This document shows positions 28,059 to 36,259 of a stretch of DNA of 64,000 bases, piece after piece; within the stretch, counting starts at the first letter, position 1; each line of letters starts with the position of its first letter. This stretch comes from JARRLC01 sp050290865 (GTDB lineage Bacteria; Pseudomonadota; Alphaproteobacteria; Rhizobiales; Rhodomicrobiaceae), in the NCBI GenBank assembly GCA_050290865.1, contig JBNKIW010000007.1:66939-130938 (forward strand). The letters are read 5' to 3'. The notes below the pieces were generated by a model that saw only the letters and a list, made by a program, of their open reading frames with translations, was not told the DNA's origin and ran no database searches. The position numbers were made by a program, and so were the translations under genes.

Positions 28059-28901
28059 TCAGGCGGCATTCTCCAGAAGCAGCATCCCGGCTCCGGTGTT
28101 CGAGATCGGGATGTGATAGTTGCGCGCCAGTTCGGTCACCTTGCCGTTCAGTGCACCGCGCATCGCCAGCCACAGGACGAACTCCGCTCCCTGAGCCCCG
28201 GCCTCGCGCACCAGATCGACCGCCGACATCTTCGCCAGTTCCTCCGGCGCGCTGACGAGCTTGTCCATGCACATCAGATCGAACTGCTTGTTGATGAAGC
28301 CCGCGCGCTTGCCGTCGAGCTGATGCGAGAGCCCGCCCGTGCCGAGGACGACGATTTTCAAGTCCTCCGGGAAGGAGGCGAGCGCCTTGCCGATCGACTG
28401 GCCGAAGCGGTAGCAGCGCGACGGCGACGGGATCGGGTGCTGCACGGTGTTGATGCTGATCGGGATGGCGCGGATCGGCGTCTTGTTGCGGTCCGGCCAG
28501 AAAAGCTGCATCGGCACCGTGAAGCCGTGATCGACGATCATCTCCTGGCAGGAGCAGACGTCGAATTCGTCGTCCACGAGCTGGTTGATGATGTGCCAGG
28601 ACAGTTTGGGATGCCCGTCGAACGACGCGATCGTCGGGATGCCCCAGCCCTCGTCCTGGTTCTCGTACTCGAAGGCGGCGCCGACGGCGAAAGTCGGCAT
28701 CTTGTCGAGGAAGAAGTTCGAGCCGTGGTCGTTGTAGAACACCACCGCGATGTCTGGCTTGTTCTCCTCGACCCATTTGTGCACCGGCGGGTAGCCGTCG
28801 AAGAACGGCTTCCAGTACGGGTCGTCGTAGAGCTGCCTGGCAATGGCGTTGCCGACAGCGGGGATGTGCGATGTGGTCAGTCCACCAATGATCTTGGCCA
28901 T
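28059..28901 (-). CDS. ligB: Protocatechuate 4,5-dioxygenase beta subunit
   Basis: The catalytic subunit of the extradiol dioxygenase that opens protocatechuate to 4-carboxy-2-hydroxymuconate-6-semialdehyde. The start at 28901 (MAKIIGGLTTSHIP) gives 280 residues. Fe(II) ligands of the LigB family are in place: His12, His59 (FYNDHGSNFF) and Glu240, with the catalytic His193 (GGLSHQL). It follows ligA by four bases, so the two subunits are co-translated from one message, the last genes of the minus-strand lig run. Confidence 0.95.
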   Translation of the reverse strand: MAKIIGGLTTSHIPAVGNAIARQLYDDPYWKPFFDGYPPVHKWVEENKPDIAVVFYNDHGSNFFLDKMPTFAVGAAFEYENQDEGWGIPTIASFDGHPKLSWHIINQLVDDEFDVCSCQEMIVDHGFTVPMQLFWPDRNKTPIRAIPISINTVQHPIPSPSRCYRFGQSIGKALASFPEDLKIVVLGTGGLSHQLDGKRAGFINKQFDLMCMDKLVSAPEELAKMSAVDLVREAGAQGAEFVLWLAMRGALNGKVTELARNYHIPISNTGAGMLLLENAA

Positions 28902-28905
28902 TGCC

Positions 28906-29259
28906 TTATTCTCCTTGCTTCCTGAGCATTTCCTTGAACGCATCGACCGTCATGCTGGTCTGCTGTGCGCCGACGTCCTGCACGCCCAGGCCGAAGATCC
29001 CGGCGAACTTGGCCAGATAGTAGATGTTGCCGCCCGCATCGATGAGTTCGAGCACGTTGCGGTTGCGGATCGCCTGCTTCTGCTGCTCGTTGAGGCCGAA
29101 TTTCGTCATGTAGGCCTCTTCGTCCTTGCGGAATTCCTCGCGGGCCTCCGCGCCATTGAACGAGAAGCACATCTTGTTCAGTGCATAGCCTTTCATGGCC
29201 ATTTCGCCGTCGAAGAAGGTCGTCCCCGGAATGGGGGTCTCCAGATTGCCGTAGCTCAT
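28906..29259 (-). CDS. ligA: Protocatechuate 4,5-dioxygenase alpha subunit
   Basis: A 117-residue LigA, the small subunit that lids the LigB active site. Family segments: IPGTTFFDGEMAMKGYALN, CFSFNGAEAREEFRKDEEAY and IRNRNVLELIDAGGNIYYL. The length is close to the usual 120-140. It is directly upstream of ligB, separated by four bases, and 107 bases after the ligI-type gene. Confidence 0.95.
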   Translation of the reverse strand: MSYGNLETPIPGTTFFDGEMAMKGYALNKMCFSFNGAEAREEFRKDEEAYMTKFGLNEQQKQAIRNRNVLELIDAGGNIYYLAKFAGIFGLGVQDVGAQQTSMTVDAFKEMLRKQGE

Positions 29260-29366
29260 TGCCTGTCTCCCTTTTTGCCGCTAGGCCAAGAGCCGCGCGC
29301 CCTGATCCGGATACAAGACGCCGCCTCCAAGTCTTGAGTTTTGAGCACCGTTCTCGCGATTGGCGC

Positions 29367-30239
29367 TCAGTCCCAGTAAAGCCGTACCGGGTTATCGATT
29401 AGAAGCGCACGCTGCAACGCTGCGGCAGGCGCAATGTGCGGGATCACATCGACGAGTTTGCCATCATCCGGCATGTGCGATTTCATGTTCGGATGCGGCC
29501 AGTCCGTCCCCCACAGCACCCGGTCGGGGAAGGTCTCCACGAGCAGGCGGCTGAAGGGAATGACATCGCTATAGGCATCGGGGCCGGTGAGCGAGAGCCG
29601 CTCCGGGCAGCTCACCTTGGTCCAGATGTTCTCGTTGTCGCGCATGAGGCCGACGAAGCGCTGGAAATCGGGATGCTCCACGCCTTTCGCCACGTCGGGG
29701 CGGCCCATATGGTCGACCACGATGATCGTCGGCAACTGCTCCAGGAAAGGAATGAGGTCTTCGAGATCGGCGGCCTCGAAATAAACCACGATATGCCAGC
29801 CGAGCGTGGCGATCTTTTCGGCGATACCGAGGAACACCGCCTTGGGTGTCGCATCCACCAGCCGCTTGACGAAATTGAAGCGCACGCCGCGCACGCCCGC
29901 GTCATGCATCGCGCGCAGCTCGTTCATAGTGATGTCCGGGCCGACGCTGGCGACGCCGCGCGCGCGGCCGTCCGAGGCGAGGAGCGCGTCCACGAGGGCG
30001 CGGTTGTCCTTGCCGTGGCAGGTAGCCTGCACGATGACGTTGCGCTCGAAACCAAGGAAGTCGCGCAGGGCGAACAGCTTTTCCTTGGACGCGTCGCAGG
30101 GCGTGTATTTGCGCTCGGGCGCGTAGGGGAAGACGGCGGCCGGCCCGAAGACGTGGCAATGCGCATCGACCGCGCCGGGCGGCGGCGCGTAGGCCGGCTT
30201 CGACGGATTGGGGTGGAAAGGAAGGTAATTCGGGTCCAT
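29367..30239 (-). CDS. ligI: 2-pyrone-4,6-dicarboxylate hydrolase
   Basis: A 290-residue amidohydrolase-fold enzyme (start MDPNYLPFHP at 30239; a GTG-type extension to 30275 is less likely). VDAHCHVFGP carries the HxH pair (His27, His29), and KVSCPERLSL and WGTDWPHPNMK near the C-terminus fit LigI, which hydrolyses the lactone 2-pyrone-4,6-dicarboxylate to 4-oxalomesaconate. It lies 16 bases after the tautomerase gene in the same transcript. Confidence 0.92.
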   Translation of the reverse strand: MDPNYLPFHPNPSKPAYAPPPGAVDAHCHVFGPAAVFPYAPERKYTPCDASKEKLFALRDFLGFERNVIVQATCHGKDNRALVDALLASDGRARGVASVGPDITMNELRAMHDAGVRGVRFNFVKRLVDATPKAVFLGIAEKIATLGWHIVVYFEAADLEDLIPFLEQLPTIIVVDHMGRPDVAKGVEHPDFQRFVGLMRDNENIWTKVSCPERLSLTGPDAYSDVIPFSRLLVETFPDRVLWGTDWPHPNMKSHMPDDGKLVDVIPHIAPAAALQRALLIDNPVRLYWD

Positions 30240-30255
30240 GTCAATTCTTGTCCGG

Positions 30256-31311
30256 TTAAGCGAAAACCACGCCATCGAAGAGCTTGCGCGCCGTCAGCAG
30301 GATGGCCGCGCTCTCGACCTGGCTCTTTTCGTCCATCTCCAAAATGATAGTCGTTGCGCCGCTCGGATGTTCAATACTCAGTTCCTTGATGCGCCCGTCG
30401 GGGATGCGTGCGACCGAGGCCGCGGGCGAGCCTTCGAGCACGCAGGCCGTGGCCGCCGTGACCGCGCCCAGCACGCCGATCCCGGCATGACAGCGATGCG
30501 GGATGAAAGTCCGCGTCGAGACGGCGCCACCGGCGCGCGGCGGGCTGACCATCGTCATTTTCGGCACCGACTTGGCGCGCACGTCGCCCAGATTCATCAT
30601 CGGTCCGGCCTGGAGACGGATCGACTCCAGTTTCGCCTTCAGCTCCGCATCGGCGTCGAGTTCGTCGCGCGTCTCCGTGCCCGAGATGCCCATGTCCTCG
30701 GCGAGCATCACCACGCAGGGCATGCCGTTGTCGATCAGCGTCACCCGCACGCCGTCGATGACATCCGCCGCGCAGCCGGTGGGGAGCAGCGCGCCGCAGC
30801 TCGACCCGGCGGTGTCGCGGAACATGACCGGCACCGGCGCATGTGTCCCCGGCACGCCGTCGATGCGCGTCTCGCCCGCGTAAGTCACGAGGCCGCCGGG
30901 CGTTTTTACCTTCACAGCAGCAATCTGCCCGGTGTTTTCCATGTAGATGGTAACCGGCGTCTCCCCGTCCTGCGCTTCGACCAGCCCGCGCTCGATGGCG
31001 AAGGGGCCAACGCCGACGAGGATATTGCCGCAGTTCTGCGCGTCCGTGACGATGGCCTGATCGACGAAGACCTGCAGGAACAGGTAATCGACATCCACGC
31101 CGGGGCGCTCCGAGCGCCTGACCACCGCCACTTTCGAGGTCAGCGGGTCGGCGCCGCCCATGCCGTCGATCTGGCGCGCATCGGGCGATCCCATGACGCC
31201 GAGGAGGAAGCGCGCGCGGGCCTCGGGATCGGTGGGCAGGTCTTCGCTAAGGAAGTAGCCGCCCTTCGACGTCCCGCCGCGCATCCACATGCAGGGTGCG
31301 GAGCTAGACAT
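30256..31311 (-). CDS. galD: 4-oxalomesaconate tautomerase (PrpF family)
   Basis: A 351-residue PrpF-family isomerase with the diaminopimelate-epimerase-like fold. CMWMRGGTSKGGYFL near the start, DAQNCGNILVGVGPFA and GSSCGALLPTGCAADV contain the catalytic cysteine regions of this family. In gallate/protocatechuate pathways (GalD, LigU) it interconverts keto/enol and double-bond isomers of 4-oxalomesaconate. Its start overlaps the aldolase stop by eight bases. LigU and GalD are close relatives; I use the GalD name because the hydratase in this cluster is GalB-type. Confidence 0.88.
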   Translation of the reverse strand: MSSSAPCMWMRGGTSKGGYFLSEDLPTDPEARARFLLGVMGSPDARQIDGMGGADPLTSKVAVVRRSERPGVDVDYLFLQVFVDQAIVTDAQNCGNILVGVGPFAIERGLVEAQDGETPVTIYMENTGQIAAVKVKTPGGLVTYAGETRIDGVPGTHAPVPVMFRDTAGSSCGALLPTGCAADVIDGVRVTLIDNGMPCVVMLAEDMGISGTETRDELDADAELKAKLESIRLQAGPMMNLGDVRAKSVPKMTMVSPPRAGGAVSTRTFIPHRCHAGIGVLGAVTAATACVLEGSPAASVARIPDGRIKELSIEHPSGATTIILEMDEKSQVESAAILLTARKLFDGVVFA

Positions 31312-31975
31312 ATTTTAGCCCCTTCTCCGCCAGGCGCTGGCGCATATTGTAGATATCCAGCCCCAACTCGCCCGCCGCGAGGCGCTTGCGCTTGTCGTCC
31401 TCGTTCGCCACGCGGGCGCGTGCCTTTTTCAGCACCTCCGCCGCATCCGCGCGGGCGACGACACACACGCCGTCATCATCCGCCGCGATCACGTCGCCCG
31501 GATTGACGAGCGCGCCCGCGCACACCACCGGCACGTTCACCGAGCCGAGCGTTTCCTTGACGGTGCCTTGCGCGCATATCGCCTTCGACCACACCGGAAA
31601 GCCCATCTCCGTCAGGTCGCGTACGTCGCGCACGCCTGCGTCGATCACCAGCCCCACGCCGCCCCGCGCCCTGACCGACTCTGCAAGCAGATCGCCGAAA
31701 TATCCGGCATCCGATGGCGAGGTCGGGGCCACGACCATGATGTCGCCCGCCTTCATCTGCTCCACCGCGACATGGATCATCCAGTTGTCGCAAGGCGCGA
31801 CCGACACCGTCACCGCCGAGGCCGCGACCCGTGCCCCCGCATAGATCGGCCGCATATAGGACGCGAGAAGCCCGATGCGCCCTTGAGCCTCGTGCACGGT
31901 CGCCACGCCGCATTCCGCCAGCCCGGCAACGATCTCCGCATCAGCCCGCTCGATATTCTGGACAACGATAGTCAT
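31304..31975 (-). CDS. ligK: 4-carboxy-4-hydroxy-2-oxoadipate aldolase
   Basis: A 223-residue class II aldolase of the HMG/CHA (RraA-like fold) family that splits the last intermediate into pyruvate and oxaloacetate. Typical segments are CGVATVHEAQGRIGLL, GDIMVVAPTSPSDAGYFGDLL, GLVIDAGVRDVRDL and GDVIAADDDGVCVV. ATG at 31975 overlaps the hydratase TGA by one base; a GTG one codon upstream is the alternative start. It sits second in the minus-strand catabolic operon. Confidence 0.92.
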   Translation of the reverse strand: MTIVVQNIERADAEIVAGLAECGVATVHEAQGRIGLLASYMRPIYAGARVAASAVTVSVAPCDNWMIHVAVEQMKAGDIMVVAPTSPSDAGYFGDLLAESVRARGGVGLVIDAGVRDVRDLTEMGFPVWSKAICAQGTVKETLGSVNVPVVCAGALVNPGDVIAADDDGVCVVARADAAEVLKKARARVANEDDKRKRLAAGELGLDIYNMRQRLAEKGLKYV

Positions 31976-32709
31976 CACAGCTCATCCACTGTGCGCGGAA
32001 ACACCGACTGAAATCCTTCGGCATATTTGGCGTCACGGCCGCCCGCCTGCCCGCCGGAATTGCGCCTGAAGTGGTTGGCCCGGTTCTCGGCGAGGTTGGT
32101 GTAATATTTCCAGAGATGTTCCTGGCCCTGCATGCACTGAATGGCCGCGTACTTCTTGTCCCACACCTCGGTGATGTCGAGAAATACATCCGGTTTCCAC
32201 TGCATCTGCTCGGTCTGGTGCGGCTCGAACAGGTAGAGCTGCGGCGCGCCGAGCACCTTCTCCCCGGGATTGTGGCCCCATGCCTGCGCGATCATGCGGC
32301 ATTCGAGGGCAAACCGGGTCGTGCCCATGTGGTCCGTGTTGTAGGGGTCCCACATCGAATGGCTCATCATGAAGCGCGGCTGCACCTTGCGGATGACCTC
32401 CACCAGCCGCAGCTTGGCCTCGCGGTCCATCTCCAGCGGATAGTCGCCGAGGTCGAAGAAGATGATGTCGTGGGCGTCGAGCGCCTTGGCCGCGTTCTCG
32501 GCCTCCTTGTGGCGCTCGTCCTTGACCGTCTTCAGCGTCATGCCGGCCTGCTTCCACAGCTTCGCCGACTCGCCGCGCTCGCCATAGGACAGGCAGACGA
32601 TGGTGACGTCGTACCCCTTCTTCTGGTGCAGCGCGATGGCGCCGCCCGCGCGCCAGACGAAGTCGGCGGCATGGGCTGAAATAACGAGTGCGGTCTTCTT
32701 GTCGGCCAT
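31975..32709 (-). CDS. galB: 4-oxalomesaconate hydratase, GalB/PIG-L type
   Basis: A 244-residue LmbE/PIG-L fold protein. The start at 32709 (MADKKTALVISAHAADF) is chosen because the longer frame to 32898 adds low-complexity residues. Zinc-binding residues are His13 and Asp16 (SAHAAD) and His127 (NTDHMG). In Pseudomonas GalB, a PIG-L-type enzyme, hydrates 4-oxalomesaconate, whereas Sphingobium LigJ does so with an amidohydrolase-like fold. This cluster uses the GalB solution. First gene of the minus-strand lig run, divergent from the LysR gene. Confidence 0.85.
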   Translation of the reverse strand: MADKKTALVISAHAADFVWRAGGAIALHQKKGYDVTIVCLSYGERGESAKLWKQAGMTLKTVKDERHKEAENAAKALDAHDIIFFDLGDYPLEMDREAKLRLVEVIRKVQPRFMMSHSMWDPYNTDHMGTTRFALECRMIAQAWGHNPGEKVLGAPQLYLFEPHQTEQMQWKPDVFLDITEVWDKKYAAIQCMQGQEHLWKYYTNLAENRANHFRRNSGGQAGGRDAKYAEGFQSVFPRTVDEL

Positions 32710-32923
32710 AAAGACGTTTCCTTGAGTTCCAGGGCTTGTGTGAGAAAGGCGTGCCTCGCGCCTTGGCCTCGTGCGTCTCACCGTCCGAGGCTGAGCGCAT
32801 TTTGGGCTTGACTGGGGCCGCCACGCCATTTCATTTTCGAGGGTGCGGTATAAGCTCTTGCTATAGCGCTGCCGTTTCGTTGTCTCAGTTCTGATCACGA
32901 GTGGTGCTGGGGAGAGGCCTCAT
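32710..32923. promoter_or_regulatory. Divergent promoter region of the lig genes and LysR regulator
   Basis: 214 bases between the divergent galB-type and LysR genes. An imperfect dyad with TATAAGC and TGCTATA arms (32849-32865) is the best candidate for a LysR-type site. The LysR gene has GGGGAGAGG (32909-32917) before its TTG. Binding is inferred from position only. Confidence 0.4.
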
Positions 32924-34195
32924 TTGTTCGACGGTTTGCCCAATCTGCGGCACTTGCGCGCTTTCGTCGAGGTTGCGCAGCACAAGAGCATCAGCCACGC
33001 CGCCAAGGACGTTCACCTCTCGCAGCCCGCCATTACCCAGGCCATCGCAAAACTTGAAGAGCAACTGGGCGTGAGCCTGTTCGACCGCCGCCCCGATGGT
33101 ATGCACCCGACCGCGCCCGGCGAAGCATTCCTGAGCCGCGCCGCTGCGGCGCTCGACCACCTCGCCGAGGGGGCGAAAGAGATGCTGAAGGAGGGGGCGA
33201 GGAAGAAGACCCGCGGCTTCGCCGATTTCGACCGGCTCCTGACAGTCCCGCAATTGCGGGCGCTGACGGTTATCGCCAGAACGGGCAATTTCAGCCTTGC
33301 CGCGCGCGAAGCCGGGATCTCGCAGCCTTCCATCCACCGCGCCGCGCGGGACTTGGAGAAGCTCGCGGGCGTGCCGCTGTTCCTGCGCACGAGCAAAGGC
33401 ATCGAGCTGTCGGAGCCGGCGAGCGTGTTCGTCCGCTACGCGCGCCTCGCCTTCGCCGACCTGCGGCAGGGGTTCTCCGAAATCGGCGAATGGCTGGGGC
33501 TCGATTCCGGGACCATCGTCGTCGGCAGCCTGCCTTTGTGCCGGACGCATGTGCTGCCCGTGGCGCTGAACGCGCTGACGCGGGAGCGCGTGCAACTCGA
33601 TGTGCGCATCGTCACCGGGCCGTACGACGATCTGCTGCATGGCCTGCGCAATGGCGAAATCGACATGCTGGTCGGCGCTTTGCGCGAACCCGCGCCCATC
33701 GACGATATCGAGCAGGTGGCGCATTTTCACGATCCGCAGGCGATCCTGGCGCGCGCCGGACATCCCCTGGCGAAGAAACGCGCCGTGACCAGGGACGATT
33801 TGTGCCGGTTCCCCTGGGTGCTGCCGCCGGTCGGCGCGCCCGCGCGGACCTATTTCGACCGCGTCTTCGACGGTGTCTGCGGGCAGGGCGGCGGCGTGAT
33901 CGAGACCAACTCCGCAATGCTGGTACGCGGGCTGCTCCTGGAGAGCGACAGGCTGACGATCATGTCGGCGCACCAGATGCGGATGGAGATCGGGCTGGGG
34001 CTGGTCGCGCAGCTGCCCGTGGAGATGCCGGGAAGCATGCGTCCGATTGGTGTCACGGTGCGCCGGGGCTGGCGGCCGACGGCGACGCAGAAGGCGCTTA
34101 TCGACCGGCTGAAGGCGGCGGGCGAGTTGGAAACACCGGGTGAAGACGTGAGCCACGCTGAAGCGGGGGAGGCCGTTCTGCCGTCGGCGTGGTGA
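32924..34195 (+). CDS. LysR-type regulator with two tandem HTH domains
   Basis: A 423-residue protein, about 120 residues longer than a typical LysR regulator. It has two HTH_1-like segments: residues about 6-66 (LRAFVEVAQHKSISHAAKDV, LSQPAITQAIAKLEEQLG) and about 107-165 (LRALTVIARTGNFSLAAREA, ISQPSIHRAARDLEKLAG). An effector-binding domain follows at about 190-395. The start is TTG. It is the obvious candidate regulator of the flanking protocatechuate genes on both strands; the inducer is unknown. Confidence 0.88.
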   Translation: MFDGLPNLRHLRAFVEVAQHKSISHAAKDVHLSQPAITQAIAKLEEQLGVSLFDRRPDGMHPTAPGEAFLSRAAAALDHLAEGAKEMLKEGARKKTRGFADFDRLLTVPQLRALTVIARTGNFSLAAREAGISQPSIHRAARDLEKLAGVPLFLRTSKGIELSEPASVFVRYARLAFADLRQGFSEIGEWLGLDSGTIVVGSLPLCRTHVLPVALNALTRERVQLDVRIVTGPYDDLLHGLRNGEIDMLVGALREPAPIDDIEQVAHFHDPQAILARAGHPLAKKRAVTRDDLCRFPWVLPPVGAPARTYFDRVFDGVCGQGGGVIETNSAMLVRGLLLESDRLTIMSAHQMRMEIGLGLVAQLPVEMPGSMRPIGVTVRRGWRPTATQKALIDRLKAAGELETPGEDVSHAEAGEAVLPSAW

Positions 34196-34218
34196 CGGCG
34201 CGTGCCATCCGATACAGA

Positions 34219-34247
34219 ATTTGAATACCGCGGGGCGCTATTCAAAT
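34219..34247. promoter_or_regulatory. 9-bp inverted repeat between LysR gene and oxidoreductase gene
   Basis: ATTTGAATA (34219-34227) and TATTCAAAT (34239-34247) are perfectly complementary around an 11-base spacer, 24 bases after the LysR stop and 74 bases before the next start. The AT-rich symmetric arms look more like a protein-binding operator than a terminator. A regulator of the plus-strand lig genes is the natural candidate. Confidence 0.5.
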
Positions 34248-34320
34248 CGTGCAATTTCTGACTCTGGTGCTATTAATCGCGTGGACGTGACACGCCGGGG
34301 ACAAACCGCAACCGCACAGC

Positions 34321-35220
34321 ATGACGCTCGACCACATCGCATTCATCGGCTTCGGCGAGGCTGCGGACGCCTTTCTCAAGGGCTGGCGGAGCGGCCCGCT
34401 GCCTGCGCCCGGCCCCACGGCTTTCGACATCAAGACGGACAGCCCGGCGCTCGCGGAGGCGAAATGGGCCGCGTATGCGCGGGCGGGTGTTTCGGGCCAG
34501 GCCAGCGCCGCGGCCGCGCTGTGCGAGGCGGACGTTGTGTTCTCGCTGGTCACGGCGGATCAGGCGCTGGCCGCTGCCCACGCCGCCGCACCGCATCTGA
34601 AACGGGGGGCGCTCTATTTCGACGGCAATTCCTGTGCGCCGGGCACCAAGCGCCGCGCCGCCGCAGCCGTGCACGAGGCTGGCGGGCGCTATGTGGACAT
34701 GGCGATCATGGCGCCGGTCTATCCCGGGATGCACAGGACGCCGGTGCTCATCAGCGGGCCGCATGTCGAGCGGGCGCTCGCCGCCGCAAACGCGCTGGAC
34801 ATGGCGGCGACGGCCGTTCCCGGCGATGTGGGCGCGGCGTCGGCCAATAAGATGGTCCGCTCGGTCATGATGAAGGGGCTGGAGGCGCTGGTGCTGGAAT
34901 GCGTCCTGGCAGGGCGCAGGGCGAGCGTGGATGAGGCCGTACTCGACTCGCTGGAGGCCACCTATCCCGGTTTCGGCTGGAAGAAGCGCGCCGCCTACAT
35001 GATGGAACGCGTGATGATGCACGGGCCGAGGCGCGCGGCGGAAATGCGCGAGGCGGCGGTGACGGTGGACGAACTGGGCCTGAACGGCGCCATGGCGCGC
35101 GCCACCGTCGAATGGCAGGAGCGTGTCGGTGCGCTCGGGTTGCGAGCCGGGGAACATCAGGATTACGGGACGCTGGCGGACATGATCCTCAGCCGTCTCG
35201 ATGAAAACGAGATTGGATAG
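34321..35220 (+). CDS. NAD(P)-binding oxidoreductase with DUF1932 domain
   Basis: A 299-residue protein with a 6-phosphogluconate/beta-hydroxyacid-dehydrogenase Rossmann domain (IAFIGFGEAADAFLKGW at residues 6-22, not quite canonical) and a C-terminal DUF1932 helical domain (NKMVRSVMMKGLEALVLE). The family includes uncharacterised dehydrogenases found near aromatic-acid catabolism genes. It starts the plus-strand lig set, ten bases before the LigC-type gene. The substrate is not recognisable. Confidence 0.82.
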   Translation: MTLDHIAFIGFGEAADAFLKGWRSGPLPAPGPTAFDIKTDSPALAEAKWAAYARAGVSGQASAAAALCEADVVFSLVTADQALAAAHAAAPHLKRGALYFDGNSCAPGTKRRAAAAVHEAGGRYVDMAIMAPVYPGMHRTPVLISGPHVERALAAANALDMAATAVPGDVGAASANKMVRSVMMKGLEALVLECVLAGRRASVDEAVLDSLEATYPGFGWKKRAAYMMERVMMHGPRRAAEMREAAVTVDELGLNGAMARATVEWQERVGALGLRAGEHQDYGTLADMILSRLDENEIG

Positions 35221-35230
35221 GGAAAACGCG

Positions 35231-36175
35231 ATGAAAGTCTGTGTAGCTGGCGCGGCCGGTGCCTTCGGTCTGAAACATCTCGATGCGCTCAAGGGCATCG
35301 AGGGCGTGGAGGTGGTGTCGGTCGTTGGCAGTCCCCGCGACGACATGGAGACCTTCGCCAGGGAGCGCGGCATCGCGCACGGCACCCGCGATCTGGCCGA
35401 AGCGCTGGCGCGGCCGGAGGTGGAGGCTGTCATTCTGTCCACGCCGACGCAGATGCACGCGGCGCAGGCCATCCAGTGCATGCGCGCGGGCAAACACGTC
35501 CTCGTGGAAATCCCGATGGCCGACAGCCTCGCGGATTCGCAGGAGATCGTGCGCGCCCAGAAGGAGACGGGGCGCGTCGCCATGGCGGGGCATGTCCGCC
35601 GCTTCAATCCCTCCCATCAGTGGATCCACAACCGCATCAAGAAGGGCGAATTGAAGATCCAGCAGATGGACGTGCAGACCTACTTTTTCCGCCGCTCGAA
35701 CATGAACGCGCTCGGGAAGCCGCGCTCCTGGACCGACCATCTGCTCTGGCACCATGCCTGTCACACCGTCGATCTGTTCCAATATCAGACCGGAGAGGCC
35801 GCGTCCGAGGTCTTCGGTTTGCAGGGGCCGCGGCATCCCGAGCTGGGCATCGCCATGGACATGTCGATCGGCATGAAGGTGCCGTCGGGCGCGCTCTGCA
35901 CGCTGTCGCTGTCGTTCAACAATGACGGGCCGCTCGGCACCTTCTTCCGCTACATCTGCGACAACGGCACCTACATCGCGCGCTATGACGACCTTTACGA
36001 CGGCAGGGAAAACAAGATCGACCTGAGCGGCGTGGCGGTGTCCAGCAACGGCATCGAGCTGATCGACCGCGAGTTTGTCGCCGCGATCCGCGAGGGCCGG
36101 GAGCCGAATGGCAGCGTGGCGCAGGTGTTGGCTGCGATGGAGACGCTGGACCGGATCGAGAAGAGTTTTACATAA
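35231..36175 (+). CDS. ligC: 4-carboxy-2-hydroxymuconate-6-semialdehyde dehydrogenase
   Basis: A 314-residue Gfo/Idh/MocA-fold oxidoreductase (start MKVCVAGAAGAFGLKHLD at 35231, after GGGAAAA). The nucleotide-binding loop is AGAAGAFG and the family lysine segment is AGKHVLVEIPMADS. Size and sequence character fit LigC, which oxidises the ring-cleavage product in its hemiacetal form to 2-pyrone-4,6-dicarboxylate. It supplies the step between LigAB and LigI that the minus-strand operon lacks. Confidence 0.85.
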   Translation: MKVCVAGAAGAFGLKHLDALKGIEGVEVVSVVGSPRDDMETFARERGIAHGTRDLAEALARPEVEAVILSTPTQMHAAQAIQCMRAGKHVLVEIPMADSLADSQEIVRAQKETGRVAMAGHVRRFNPSHQWIHNRIKKGELKIQQMDVQTYFFRRSNMNALGKPRSWTDHLLWHHACHTVDLFQYQTGEAASEVFGLQGPRHPELGIAMDMSIGMKVPSGALCTLSLSFNNDGPLGTFFRYICDNGTYIARYDDLYDGRENKIDLSGVAVSSNGIELIDREFVAAIREGREPNGSVAQVLAAMETLDRIEKSFT

Positions 36176-36259
36176 CAGAAGCGGGGCGGATGCCCGGCGT
36201 CCAGCAAAGTCTCTCCGGGCGAGGGGGCATGGCGATACACAAAATTGGGAAGCGTACCG

